64,000 bases of DNA from Erinaceus europaeus (lineage: Eukaryota > Chordata > Mammalia > Eulipotyphla > Erinaceidae). Positions 38,366 to 52,330 of the stretch are shown piece after piece (position 1 is the first letter of the stretch; each line of letters begins with the position of its first letter). The translations under genes and the position numbers were made by a program. The notes under the pieces were generated by a model. That model did no database searches. It was not told the origin of the DNA and worked only from the letters and a program-made list of their open reading frames with translations. The stretch is from NCBI RefSeq assembly GCF_950295315.1, contig NW_026647180.1:248001-312000 (forward strand), given 5' to 3'.

Positions 38366-40783
38366 ACATGTAGAGGTCTGAAAATATTTTCTAGCTAGAG
38401 ACCTGCACAGCTCTGGATTAGGGTAAGAATGCGGATACACTTGGTCCTTCTGAGCGAAAGTCATGAGAGACATCTCACAGAGCCATTCATATACCTCTTA
38501 TAACTCCACAAATCTCTCTGCAAAACAACCTCTGCCAAATCGTCTACTTCCCTCTTGCTCACTTTCTCCAATGAGTCCTATCCCAAAACAGTAAATCAAA
38601 GAAGAAATAGACATAGTGCAGTTCCCTGCACACGGCACAGTCTGAGGCTGGACCACGGAGATGCAATACACCAGCCTGCATCTTGGCTGGAGCATCACTA
38701 AGACTACTTCCAAATTTTAGAGGCGAGGGCAGTTTTGGAGAGTGGGCTGCAGGCCAAGTGTTGCTTCTCAGAGTGGGCTAAGACCTAGATGTTTTTAAGT
38801 GTAACCTTTCCTCACAAACATAAAATAACAATGTTACTTGTAAGAAGTATGCATGGGCATGGAGGGTTTGTCTTCATTGCTCTGACTTGATCAACATAGG
38901 GCCAGAATTTCAGTCCTTTTCTGTCACTGTAATTCTGTCTCCCTGACTGTCTCTAGGTGCCCTCTTAACTGGGCCCTTATTGGAAGTCAGTGCATGCATC
39001 GTGATCTCTGACTTCCTGGTGTGGAAATTTTCCTTTCTTTGCCCTTTGGATTACTTAGTCTCATGCATATGGTGTAGTACAGAGGGGAGCTGAGAATAAA
39101 GTGTTCCTGCTGCAGGTAACAGGCATATGTCCATCTCCAGCTGCAGCTGTCCAGGCACTCTGTGCTTGACTCCTATTCTCCAGGGCCCTGTGGCTGACAC
39201 TGAGCCTAAATGCAGCCTCCTCATTTTCCTGCACAGAATTCTTGTCCTTATTCCATGAGAGCCCTGGTCAAGAGAAGTGAAACTCTACCACCATGGCACA
39301 CACATTGTGCTTTCCCTCTATTGGGCCGAATGTAAAGTTTCTGTGGTACTGATGGCCACACCAGTGTCCAGATTTTCCACGCAAAACAGAAGCTCCAGGG
39401 CTCAGAATGAGGGTGTTTTGATGGCTGTGAAATGTCTTTTCCAAGTGCCTCCAGGGGTTTCAAAACCTTTTGAAACCTGAAGTTCTTTCTTGTATCTAGA
39501 AAATATTCTCACCTCTGGCCCGAAGGCCCTCCCAACTAGGAGCACAGCTATCCCGGGTTCAGGAGGTCTGCCAGCCTGCTAGCTCCTGGAGGGATTCCTG
39601 AGTATGTCCTCAGGCCCCAAGTGGTAGCAGGTGTTTCCAATTGCCTTTATTAGCAGCCAGGCCCTCAGGTGAGGGGAGGGGCTGTGATCTCCACTGGAAT
39701 CTCCTAATTCAGCCAATGGTGGCATATATCTTCCTTTTGTCTCTCCATAGCAAGGGCCTGGAGAGTTTCTGCTTCCTGCAAGCAGAGCGACTTTGTATGG
39801 GAGACTCATACATGCCTACTTCTGGGAATCTCTCTGAGTGTGATGTTTGGACACCAGGACACCATGATCAGGGATTGTGAGGCCACAGGAGCAATTGCCT
39901 TAGCCGGACCCAAAGGGGAGGTGTAAGGGGCTGGGTTCATCTACTATTGTTTGGTCAAACACAGTTCCCATCTATGTTGGAACTCTTTCTTGGTTCTTTC
40001 TGGGCTTGTAATCTGTTGTCCACTGAGAAGTGGAATGGGAGCCTGGAGGCTGAGTATGCAGCCAAAGATGATTGGACAGGGTCCTGCCGCTGAATTCTGA
40101 GGGGTGCCCCAGCTTCCCCCGTTGGCAGTGTTTGGATGATAGTGAGGCATGTGATTGAATTGGGATCTCCGGAGAGCAAGACATGAGAGTCCCTCTGCAT
40201 ATGCATTCTTGCTGAGCCAGAATCTGGGCTAGCTCGCTTTCCCTAACTAGCTAGGTTCTCTGTACATAAGTTGCAGGTGAGGCTGGCTACCTTGCCACCC
40301 ATGATCAGAGCCGGAGTTCTGAGCACACACAGACACACACAGACAGACAGACAGACACACACATTACTGTCAGGTCTGGTAGTACAGCAAATGGTGAAGG
40401 CTGGGCTGTCTGGGGTCTGTGGGCATGAGACCTGCTGCCTTACAATCTCTAAAGCCACGTTTGAACCTGTCATCAATGAACACAGTGTAGGAGGTTTTTG
40501 AATTCTGGTCTCTTTCCAACTCATCTATTTCTCTTCTCGCCTTCTCTGTCTCTAACTCTCACATGCTCTCACACACTCTGTCTTCAATCATTAATATTTT
40601 ACTTATATACTTATTTTTCTGACAGGCCCAGATATACAAAGAGAGTTACCAGAGCACTGCTGAGCTCTGGCTTGTTTTGTTGGTGATATCACCTAAGCTA
40701 CTGGAGCCACAGCTTTGTATCTCTGTGACACAAGCAAAATTCTGTCTCCTCATATCCATGGCAGTATCTCTCAGACATTATAA
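37936..40783 (+). repeat. Type B unit of the R-to-B3 fusion class
   Basis: R joins B3 through GTGATTTTTTGCAAAACAC. B4 is shortened by a deletion at about 38264 (ATGCACAGTTTGTCATATCG). CT/TA (38300-38362), B5, B6, B7, B8 (about 39231-39510), B9, CA (40322-40363), F (40370-40600) and R (40622-40783) follow. Its closest relative is the unit at 52331. Confidence 0.8.
38300..38362. repeat. (CT)n(TA)n compound microsatellite
   Basis: About 35 bp CT and 29 bp TA. Confidence 0.97.
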
Positions 40784-40841
40784 TAAACATATACATACAT
40801 ATATGTATATATATACATATATATATCTGTCAATTTTAGAA

Positions 40842-40904
<63 letters not shown>

Positions 40905-43340
40905 ACTTGTAAAGGTCTGAAAATATTTTTAGCTAGAGAACAGCACAGCTCTGTATTAGGGTAGTAAGGTGGATACACCTGGCCCTTCTGAGCCACAGTC
41001 TTGAGAGACATCTCACAGAGATATTCCTATACCTCTTATCAGTCTACAAATCTCTCTCAGCACAAACTACTGCTGCCAAATGATCTACTTCCCTCTTGCT
41101 CTTTTTCTCCACCGAGTCCTATCCCAAAACTGTAAATCAAATAAGAAATAGACATAGTGCAGTTCCCTGCACATAGGACTGTCTGAGGCTGGACCACGGA
41201 GATGCAATACGACAGCCTGCATATTGGCTGGAGCATCACTAAGACTACTTCCAATTTGGAGAGGCGAGGGTAGTTTTGCAGAGTGGGCTGCAGGCCAAGT
41301 GTTGCTGCTCAGAGTGGGCTAAGACCTAGATGATCTAAGTGTAACATTTCCTCACAAACATAAAATAACAATGCCACTTGTAAGAAGTATGAATGGGCAT
41401 GGAGGATTTCTCTTCAATGCTCTAGCACTGATCAACACAGGTCCTGAATTTCTGTACTTTTCTGTCACTGTCATTCTGTCTCTTTGACTGTCTCTACGTG
41501 CCTTCTTCACTGGGTCCTTACTGGAAGTCAGTGCTTTTATTGTTAACTCGGTCTTCCTGGTGTTCAAATTTTCCACTCTTTGCCCTTTGGATTATTTAAT
41601 CTTGTGCATATGGCACAGTACAGTGGGGAACTGAGGAGGCAGCGATCCTAATACAGGTAACAGGCATATGTCCATCTCCAGCTGCAGCTGTCCAGGCCCT
41701 CTGTATTTGACTCCCATTCTCCAGGGCCCTGAGGCTGACACTCAGCCTAAATGCAGCCTCCAAAATTTCCTGCACTGCATTCTCGTCCTTATTCCATGAG
41801 AGCCCAGGTCAAGAGAAGTGAAAATCTACCACCCTGGCACAAACATTGTGCTTTCCCTCTATTAAGCCGAATATAAAGCATCTTTGGTACTGATGGCCAC
41901 ACCAGTGTCCAGATTTTCCACGCAAAACGGAAGCTTCCAGAGTTCTGAAAGAGTGTGTTTTGATATCTGTGAAATGTCTTTTCCAAGTGCCTCATGGGGT
42001 TTTGAAATCCTTTTGAAACCTGAAGTTCTTTCTTGTATGTAGGGAATATTCTCACTTCTGGCCAGAAGGCCTTCCCAACTAGGAGCACACCTATCTCGGG
42101 GTCAGGAGGTGTGCCAGCCTGCTATCTCCTGGAGGGATTCCTGAGTATGTCCTCAGGGCCCAAGTGGTAACAGCTGTTTCCAATTGCCTTTATTAGCATC
42201 AGCCAGGCCCTCAGGTGAGCTGCGGGGCTGCGATCTCCACTGGAAGCTCGGAATTCAGCCAATGGAGACATCCATCTTCCTTTTGTCTCTCCATAGAAAG
42301 GGCCCAGGGAGTTTGTGCTTCCTGCAAGCAGAGCGACTTTTATGAGACACTCATGCATGCCTACTTCTGGGAATCTCTCTGAGTGTCATGAGTGGGCACC
42401 AGTACACCATAATCAGAGCTTGTGAGGCCACAGTAGCAATTGCCTTAGCCGGACCCAAAGGGGGGGTGTAAGTGGCTGGGTTCATCCACTATTGTTTGGT
42501 CAAACATAGTTCCCATCTATGTTGGAACTCTATCTGAGTTCGTCCTGGGCTTGTAATCCGCTACCCTGTGTAGTGGACTGGGAGGCTGGAGGCTGAGTAT
42601 GCAGCCAAACGTGACTGGGCAGGGTTTTGCCCCTAAATTCTGAGGGGTGTTCCAGCTTACCCCATTGGCGCAGTGAGCATGATAGTGAGGCGTGAGATTG
42701 AATCCGGAACTCAGGAGAGCGAGACATGAGAGTCCCTTTGCATATGCATTCTTGCTGAGCCAGAATCTTGGCTTGCTGGCTTTCCCTGACCAGCTAGGTT
42801 CTCTCTACATAAGTTGCAGGTTAGGCTGGCTACCTTGCCACCCATGCTCTGAGACTACTATAGGTGAGTTTGAGCACACACTGACACACACTGACCGATG
42901 GAAAGACACACACACATTACTGTCAGGTCTGGTAGTACAGCATATGTTGAAGGCTGGGGCTGTCTGTGATCTGTGGGCATGAGAGCTGTTGCCCTACAAT
43001 CTCTACAAGCCAGGTTTGAACCTGTCTTCAATGAACACAGTGTATGAGGTTTTTGAATTCTGGTCTCTTTCCAACTCATCTATTCCTCTTCTCACCTTCT
43101 CTGTCTCTAACTCTCACATGCTCTCACACACTTTGTCTTCTCTCATTAATATTTTACTTATATACGTATTTTAATGACAGGCCCAGATATACAAAGAGAG
43201 TTACCAGAGCACTGCTGAGCTCTGGCTTATTATGTTGGCTATTTCACCTATGCTATGGTGCCTCAGTTTGTAAGTCTTTCTGACACAAGCCATATTCTAT
43301 CTCCTCATTTCCCTGCCAGTATCACTCAGAGTTTATGTTA
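40784..43340 (+). repeat. Type B unit entered from a truncated A core
   Basis: An A-type AT-rich stretch and the first bases of an A core (CAATTTTAGAATTC) run straight into CT (40843) at about 40842, so B3 and B4 are missing. CT/TA (40843-40904), B5-B8 (B8 about 41761-42060), B9, CA (42875-42915), F and R (to 43340) follow. The A/B junction lies at a CT run and so may have arisen by microsatellite-mediated recombination. Confidence 0.8.
40843..40904. repeat. (CT)n(TA)n compound microsatellite
   Basis: About 41 bp CT (one CTTT interruption) and only about 22 bp TA. Confidence 0.97.
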
Positions 43341-46340
43341 AAGATATACATACATATATAAATATATATACATATATATATATATATCTGTCATTTTTAG
43401 AATTGTTGACATATGTATTTGACCTTTATTCAGAAATACCACATTTATAACAGCCTTTTTTCAGAAATAATTGGCCATATAGTAGGAGCAGCATTCAATA
43501 CAAAAATAAATAATGGAACCTTCCAGTAGCATTTCTAATCGTGTTACTATAAGCATCCTTATTGTAATTATCATAGCCCAAAGCTTCCCTTCTTTTTCTA
43601 GTGTAAGCCTCAATACATATGTGTTTGTTTTCTTTTTATGGTAATCTTAATTTCCCTCTTTCCTGAAGTGTTAGCGAATTTTTGAAGCAGCCCTCTGTTT
43701 CTCAACAGATGGTTTCTATGTTTCTACTGTAATCAGGTCTTCTTGTGGTTTTTGTTTTCATTTTTTTTATTTTTTCAAGTCCTCCTAGATAATCCCCATT
43801 TATTTGCATATTTATTTATTTTGTCAGGTATCACATGAGGGGTCATTTCTTCTACTTGATAGATTTTCTCTTATAATTGAAGGGAACTTTTGATGCACAA
43901 TACATTTCCTGGGGAAAATACTACACAATATGGTGAAGGAATGGTTTGTCTGGCGTCTGTGGGCATTAGAGCTGCTGCCTTACAATCTCTACAACCCAGG
44001 TTTGAACCTGTCATGAATGAACACAGTCTAGGGGGGTTTTGTGTTCTGGTCGATTTCCAACTCTTCTATTTCTCTTCTCGCCATCTCTGTCTCTGACTCT
44101 CACTGCCTCTCACTCACTCTGTCTGCACTCAGTAATATTTTACTTATATCCTTATTTTATTGACAGGCCCAGATATACAAAGAGAATTGCCAGAGCACTG
44201 CTGAGCTCTGGCTTGTTTTGTTGGTGATTTCACCTAGGCTAATGGAGCCTCAGCTTTGTAAGTCTCTCTGACACAAGCCATATTCTGTCTCCTCATATCC
44301 ATGGCAGTATGTCTCAGACTTTATAATAAAGATATAAATCCATATACATATATATATATATATACATATATAAATATACATATATATATGTGTCACTTTT
44401 GGAATTGTCAACCTATGTAATTGATCTTAATCAGAATTAACACATTTATAACAGCTTCCTTTTTCATTAATAACTGGCCACATAGTTGAAGAAGGATTCA
44501 ATACAATTATAAATAATAGAACTTTCCAGTAGCATTTCTAATAGAATTTCTATCAGCATCCTTATTGTAAATATTATAGTACAGAACTTGCCTCCTTTCT
44601 CTAGTGTAAGCTTCAATACATATGAGTTTCTTTTCAATCTCCTGAAATCTTAATTTCCCTGGACTCTGAAGTGTCTCACAATTTTTGAAGCAGCCCTCTG
44701 TTTCTCAGCAGATGGTTTCTATGTTTCTGCTCTAATCAGGTCTTCTTGTGTTTTTGTATTTATTTTTCATTTTTGTCAAATCATCCTAGATCATTCAAAT
44801 TTATGTGCATATTTATTTATTTATTTATTTGTTTATTTAGTCCTATATTACATGAGGGGTCATTTCTACTGCTTGATATATTTTTCTCTTATAATGGAAG
44901 GGAAGTTTACACTCACAATACATTTCCTGTGGTAAATACAACACACATATGGTGAAGGCTGGGGTTGTCTGGGGTCTGTGTACATGAGACTGCTGCCTTA
45001 CAATCTCTACAACCAAGGATTGAACCTGTCATGTATGAACACAGTGTGGGAGGTTTTCGACTTCTGGTCTCTTTCCAACTCTTCTATTTCTCTTCTTGCC
45101 TTCTTTGTCTCTGACTCTCACAGGCTCTCACTCACTCTGTCTGCACTCATTAATATTTTACTTATATATTCTTTTACTGACAGGCCCAGATATACAAAGA
45201 GAGTCACCAGGGCACTGCTGAGCTCTGGCTTGTTTTGTTGGCGATTTCACCTAGGTTTCTGAAGCCTCAGCTTTGTAAGTCTCTCTGGCACAAGCCATAC
45301 TCTGTCTCCTCATAGCCATGCCAGTATCCCTCATAGTTGATAATAAAGATACACATACATATATGTACATATATATACATATATATCAGTTATTTTTAGA
45401 ATCCTTGATCTTTTTATTTGATCTTAATGCAGAATTACATTTATAACAGCCTCCTTATTCATAAATAATTGGTGACATAGTTGAAGCAGGATTCACTACA
45501 ATTTTAAATTAGAAACCTTCCAGGAGCATTTCCAATAGCCCTTCTATCAGTATCCTTATTGTAATTATCATAGCACATAACTTGCCTCCATTTTCTAGTG
45601 TAAGCTTCAATATGTATGCGTTTCTTTTCATTCTCAGGGATTCTTAATATGCCTGGACCCTGAAGTGTCAGGGAATTTTTGAAGCAGCCCTCTGTTTCTC
45701 AGCAGACATTTTCTATATTTCTGCTGTAATCAGGTCTTCCTGTAGTCTTTGTTTTTATTTTTTGTTTTTTTTTCAAATCCTTCTAGATCATCCCCATTTA
45801 TTTGTATATATATTTATTTATTTAGTCTAATATCACATGAGGGGTCATTTCTTCTGCGTGATAGATTTTTTCTTATAATTGAAGGGAACTTCTGACACAC
45901 AATACATTTCCTTTTGCAGATACTACACACTAATACAACTACTATTGCACTGTTTTTGACAGTGACATCCAATGCACAATGGATTAGTATTGCATGGCTC
46001 TAGAGAATGCTCACTATTTAACCTACAATGTTTCTAACCTCCCAAATATTTATTCTGTTCTTTCTTGGGGGATGAATGGTTTACAGTCAACAGTTACATG
46101 TAATAATGGGCAAGGGGGGTAATTTTTCCCACTTTCCCTGTATTTCTGTACATCACTTGTAACTTTCTTATTGAGGAGATGGAAACAGTCATAAATTGAT
46201 AGAGCAGGCCCCAAGATGGAAGATAAACAGAGAGACAGCTGCAGCTATGATTTGCCACTAGCCCAGCTTTTCCCTAGCTGGGTAAGTGGTGACCAGGGGC
46301 TCAAAATGGGGTCCAGGGCTTCCACATAGTTCTCTGGCAT
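43341..46340 (+). repeat. Type A higher-order unit a-b-c-D
   Basis: Core a (43391-43926), F/R (43929-44328), core b (44391-44946), F/R (44947-45350), core c (45388-45935) and D (45936-46340). It is a paralogue of 9311-12311 by order, length and the CAGTTGGGGTTG string after D. Confidence 0.86.
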
Positions 46341-46945
46341 TCTTGCTTATCCAGAATCTGGGCTAGCTGGCTTGCCCTGACCAGCTAGGTTCTCTGTACA
46401 TAAGTTGCAGTTGGGGTTGGCTACCTTGACATCCATGCTCTGAGACTACTACAGATGAGCTCTGAGCACTCACAGACACACACAGTCAGACAGACAGACA
46501 CACACACACACACACACATTACTGATAGGTCTGGTAGTACAGCTTATGTTGAAAGCTGGGGCTGTTTGGGGTATGTGGGCATGAGAGCTGCTGCCTTACA
46601 ATCTCTACAAGCCAGCTTTGAACCTGTCATTAATGAACACAGTGTAGGAGGTTTTTGAATTCTGGTCTCTTTCCATCTCATCTATTTCTCTTCTCGCCTT
46701 CTCTGTCTCTAACTCTCACATGCTCTCACACACTCTGCCTTCAATCATTAATATTTTACTTATATACTTTTTTTACTGACAGGCCCAGATATACAAAGAG
46801 AGTTACCATAGCACTGCTGAGCTCTGGCTTGTTGTGTTGGCGATTTCACCTAGGCTACTGGAACCTCAGTTTGTAAGTTTTTCTGACACAAGCCATATTC
46901 TGTCTCATTTCCATGCCAGTATCACTCAGAGTTTATAATAAGGAT
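46341..46945 (+). repeat. B-derived spacer between A higher-order units
   Basis: Late B9, CA tract (46471-46519), F (46525-46755) and R (46780-46945). With the preceding a-b-c-D it makes a period of about 3.6 kb that repeats once more in the next block. Confidence 0.83.
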
Positions 46946-48933
46946 ATACATACATATATATATATATATACATATATATTTATATATCTGTTATTTTTAG
47001 AATTGTCTAACTATGTATTTGACCTTAATTCAGAATTACCACATTTATAACAATCCAGTTTTTCAGAAATAATGGCCATATTTTTGGAGCAGCATTCAAT
47101 ACAAATATAAATAATAGAACCTTTCAGTAGAAATTCTAATAGTGTTTCTATCAGCATCCTTATTGTAATTATCATAGCCCAGAACTTCCCTTCTTTTTCT
47201 AGTGTACGCTTCAATACATATGTGTTTGTTTTCTTTCTCCAGCAATCTTAATTTCCCTGGACCCTGATGTGTTAGGGAATTTTTGAAGCAGCCCTCTGTT
47301 TCTCAGCAGATGGTTTCTATGTTTCTGCTGTAATCAGGTCTTCTTGTGGTTTTTGTTTTTATTTATTTTTTTTATTTTTTCAAGTCCTCTTAGTTCATCC
47401 CCATTTATTTGCATATTTATTTATTTAGTCAGGTATCACATATGGGGTCATTTCTTCTGCTTGATAGATTTTCTTGTATAATTGAAGGGAACTTTTGAAG
47501 CATTTCATGGGGCAAATAGTACAAACATATGGAGAAGGCTTGGGTTCTCTGGGGTCTGTTGGCATTAGAGCTGCTGTCTTACAATCTCTACAACCCAGGT
47601 TTGAACCTGTCATTAATCAACAAAATCTAGGGGGGTTTGACTTCTGGTCTATTTCCAACTCTTCTATTTCTCTTCTCGCCTTATCTGTCTCTGATTCTCA
47701 CAGGCTCTCACTCACTCTGTCTGCACTCAGTCATATTTTTCTTATGTACTTATTTTATTGACAGGCCCAGATACACAAAGTGAGTTGCCAGAGCACTGCT
47801 GAGCTCTGGCTTTTGTGTTGGTGTTTTCACCTAGGCTACTTGAGCCTTAGCTTTGTAAGTCTCTCTGACACAAGCCATATTCTGTCTCCTCATATCCATG
47901 GCAGTCTCTCAGACTTTATAATAAAGATATACATCCTTATACATATATAAATATACATATATATATATCTGTCATTTTTGGAATTGTCAACCTATGTAAT
48001 TGATCTTAATCAGAATTAACACATTGATAACAGCTTCCTTTTTCATTAATAATTGGACACATAGCTGGAGCAGGATTAAATACAATTATAAATAATAGAA
48101 CCTTCCAGTAGCATTTTAATAACATTTCTATCAGCATCCTTATTGAAATTATCATAGTACAAAACTTGCCTCCTTTCTCTACTGTAAGCTTCAAGACATA
48201 CGAGTTTCTTTTCATTCTCCTGAAATCTTAATTTCCCTGGACTCTGAAGTGTCTCAGAATATTTGAAGCAGCCCTCTGTTTCTCAGCAGATGGTTTCTAT
48301 GTTTCTGCTGTAATCAGGTCTTCTGGTGGTTTTTGTTTTCATTATTTTTTATTTTTTTCAATTCCTCCTAGATCATCCCCATTTATTTGCATATTTATTT
48401 ACTTATTTATTCCTATATAACATGAGGGGTCATTTCTTCTGCTTGATAGATATTTCTCTTATAATGGAAGGGAAATTTATACTCACAATACATTTCCTCT
48501 CGTAAATAGTACACACATATGTTGAAGGCTGAGGTTGTCTGGGGTCTGTGGACATGAGACTGCTGCCTTACAATCTCTACAACCCAGGTTTGAACCTGTC
48601 ATGTATGAACACAGTGTGTGAGGTTTTTGACTTCTCGTTTATTTCCAACTCTTCTATTTCTCTTCTTGCCTTCTCGGTCTCTAACTCTCACAGGCTGTCA
48701 TTCACTCTGTCTGCACTCGTTAATATTTTACTTATATATTATTTTACTGACAGGCCCAGATATACAAAGAGAGTCACCAGAGCACTGCTGAGCTCTGGCT
48801 TGTTTTGTTGGCGATTTCACCTAGGTTTCTGGAGCCTCAGCTTTGTAAGTCTCTGTGGCACAAGCCATACTCTGTCTCCTCATAGCCATGCCAGTATACC
48901 TCATAATTTATAATAAAGAAACACATACATATA

Positions 48934-48983
<50 letters not shown>

Positions 48984-49940
48984 TCATTTTTAGAATTGTT
49001 GACCTTTTTATTTGATCTTAATGCAGAATTACCACATTTATAACAGCCTCTTTATTCATAAATAGTTGGTCACATAGTTGGAGCAGGTTTCAGTACAATT
49101 ATAAATTATAAACCTTCCAGGAGCATTTCCAATAGCCTTTCTATCAGTATCCTTATTGTTATTATCACAGCAGAGAACTTGCCTACAATTTCTAGTGTAA
49201 GTTTCAATATGTGTGTGCTTCTTTTCATTCACGGGAATTCTTAATTTGCCTGGACCCTGATTTGTTAGGGAATTTTTGAAGCAGCCCTCTGTTTGTCAGC
49301 AGACGTTTTCTATATTTCTGCTGTAATCAGGTCTTCCTGTGGTATTTGTTCTCATTTTTTATTTTTTTCAAATCCTCCTAGATCATCACCATATATTTTC
49401 ATATTTATTTATATATTTATTCCGATATCACATGAGGGGTCATTTCTTCTGCCTGATAGATTTTCTCTTATAATTGAAGGGAACTTTGGACACACAATAC
49501 ATTTCCTTTTGCAGATACTACACACTACTACAACTACTACTGCACTGTTTTTGACAGTGACATCCAATGCACAATGGATTAGTATTGAATGGCTCTAATA
49601 AATGTTCCCTATTTAACCTACAAACTTTTTAACCCCACAAATATTTATTCTGTTCTTTCATGGGGGATGAATGGTTTACAGTCAACAGTTACATGTAATA
49701 GTGGATACGGGGGTGATTTTTCCAAATTTCCCTGTATTTCTGTACATCATTTGTAACTTTCTTATTGAGGAGAAGTAAACAGTCATAAATTGAGAGAGCA
49801 GGGCCCAAGCAGGGAGAGAGACAGAGAGACTGCTGCAGCTCTGATTTGCCACTAGCCCAGCTTTTCCCTAGCTGGGTAAGTGGTGACCAGGGGCTTAAAA
49901 TGGGGTCCTGGGCTTCCTCATAGTTCTCTGGCATTCCTGC
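46946..49940 (+). repeat. Type A higher-order unit a-b-c-D, tandem copy
   Basis: Core a (46985-47524), F/R, core b (47968-48516), F/R, core c (48981-49530, preceded by a TA run at about 48940-48980) and D (49531-49940). Same module order and nearly the same length as the unit immediately upstream. Confidence 0.86.
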
Positions 49941-50540
49941 TTAGCCAGAATCTGGGCTAGCTGGCTTGCCCTGACCAGCTATGTTCTCTGTACATAAGTT
50001 GCAGGTGAGGCTGGCTACCTTGACATCCATGGTCAGAGACTACTACAAGTGAGCTCTGAGCACACACAGACACACACAGACAGACACACACACACACATA
50101 CACACACACATTAGTGTCAGGTCTGGTAGTACAGCATATGGTGAAGGCTGGGGCTGTCTGGGGTCTGTGGGCATGAGAGCTGCTACCTTACAATCTCTAC
50201 AACCCAGGTTTGAACATGTCATGAATGAACATAGTGTAGTAGGTTTTTGAATTCTGGTCTCTTTTCAACTCTTCTATTTCACTTCTCGACTTCTCTGTCT
50301 CTGACTCTCACAGGCTCTCACTCACTCAGTCTGCACTCAGTAATATTTTACTTATATCAGTATTTTACTGACAGGCCCAGATATACAAAGAGAGTTGCCA
50401 GAGCACTGCTGAGCTCTGGCTTCTTTGTTGTGTTTTCACCTAGGCTACTTGAGCCTCAGATTTGTAAGTCTCTCTGACAAAAGCCATATTCTGTCTCCTC
50501 ATATCCATGGCAGTATCTCTCAGACTTTATAATAAAGATA
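49941..50540 (+). repeat. B-derived spacer, second copy
   Basis: Late B9, CA (50061-50111), F (50115-50350) and R (50370-50540), matching the spacer at 46341. Confidence 0.83.
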
Positions 50541-50575
50541 TACATCCATATACATATATAAATGTACATATATAA

Positions 50576-50660
<85 letters not shown>

Positions 50661-51610
50661 ATTTTTGGAATTGCCAACCTATGTAATTGATCTTAATCAG
50701 AATTAACACATTTATAACAGCTTCTTTTTCATGAATAATTGGCCACATAGCTGGAGCAGGATTCAATACAATTATAAATAATAGAACCTTCCAGTAGCAT
50801 TTCTAATAGCATTTCTATCAGCATCCTTATTGAAATTATCATAGTACAGAACTTGCCTCCTTTCTCTAGTGTAAGCTTCAAGACATATGAGTTTCTTTTC
50901 ATTCTCCTGAAATCATAATTTCCCTGGAATCTGAAGTGTCTCAGAATTTTTGAAGCAGCCCTCTGTTTCTCAGCAGATTGTTTCTATGTTTATGCGGTAT
51001 TCAGGTCTTTCTTTGCTTTATTTTTTATTTTTTTTCAAATCCTCCTCGATCATCCCCATTTATTTGCATATTTATTGATTGATTTAGTCCTATATTCCAT
51101 GAGAGGTCATTTATTCTGCTTAATAGAATTTTCTCTTATATTTGAAGGGAAGTTAACACTCACAATACATTTCCTGTCATAAATACTACACACATATGGT
51201 GAAGGCTGGGGTTATCTGGGGTTTGTGGACAAGAGACTGCTGCCTTACAATCTGTACAACCCAGTATTGAAACTGTCATGTATGAATACAGTGTGGGAGG
51301 TTTTTGACTTCTAGTCTCTTTCCAACTCTTCTATTTCTCTTCTTGCCTTCTCTGTCTCTGACTCTCACAGGCTCTCCCTCACTCTGTCTGCACACATTAA
51401 TATTTTACTTATATATTATTTTACTGACAGGCCCAGATATACAAAGTGAGTCACCAGGCCACTGCTGAGCTCTGGCTTGTTTTTTTGGCGATTTCACCTA
51501 GGTTTCTGGAGCCTAAGCTTTGTAAATCTCTCTGGCACAAGCCAAACTCTGTCTCATAGCCATGCCAATATACCTCATAGTTTATAATAAAGAAACACAT
51601 ACATATTTGT

Positions 51611-51653
<43 letters not shown>

Positions 51654-51690
51654 CATACATATATATATATATATATATCAGCCATTATAT
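50541..51690 (+). repeat. Type A block: subtype b and truncated c
   Basis: Subtype a is skipped. A CA/TA run leads to core b (50658-51196), then F (51197-51412) and R (51428-51590). A second CA/TA run (51612-51680) ends in GCCATTATATACATATCATG, where core c would begin. The sequence jumps at about 51695 into the B2 leader (CCTGTGCCTAGATGG). Confidence 0.82.
50578..50657. repeat. (CA)n(TA)n compound microsatellite in a type A unit
   Basis: About 35 bp CA directly followed by about 46 bp TA. Other type A units carry a short interrupted TA/CA stretch here, so this is an expansion. A similar expansion is at 51612-51680 in the next monomer. Confidence 0.96.
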
Positions 51691-52330
51691 ACATATCATG
51701 CCTGTGCCTAGATGGATGTGTGTGTGTGACTGTGACAGTGTGTGTTTGTGTGTGTTTGTGTGTGTGTAAGTGTGTGAGGGAGGGAGAGAGGGAAAGAACA
51801 ACAGCTACTTTCCACACATGCTCTGAGACTACTATAGGTGAGCTCTGAGCACACAGATACACAGACAGACAAACAGACTGACAGACACACACAGACACAT
51901 TACTGTCATGTCTGGTAGTACAGCATATGTTGAAGGCTGGGGCTGTCTGGGGTCTGTGGGCATGAGAGATGCTGCCTTACAATCTCTACAAGCCAGCTTT
52001 GAACCTGTCATCAATGAACACAGTGTAGGAGGTTTTAGGATTCTGGTCTCTTTCCAACTCATCTATTTCTCTTCTAGCCTTCTCTGTCTCTAACTTTCAC
52101 ATGTTCTCACACACTCTGTCTTCACTCATTAATATTTTACTTATATACTTATTTTACTGACAGGCCCAGATATACGAAGAGAGTTACCAGAGCACTGCTG
52201 AGCTCTTGTTTGTTGTGTTGGCGATTACACCTAGACTACTGGAGCCCCAGTTTGTAAGTCTTTCTGACACAAGTCATATTCTGTCTCCTCATTTCCATGC
52301 CAGTATCACTCAGAGTTTATAATAAAGTGA
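51691..52330 (+). repeat. Type B fragment: GT leader, late B9, CA, F, R
   Basis: An isolated GT leader (about 51715-51795) without promoter or B3 jumps at about 51804 (GAACAACAG to CTACTTTCC) into late B9. A CA tract (51850-51900), F (51905-52140) and R (52160-52330) follow. Confidence 0.78.
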
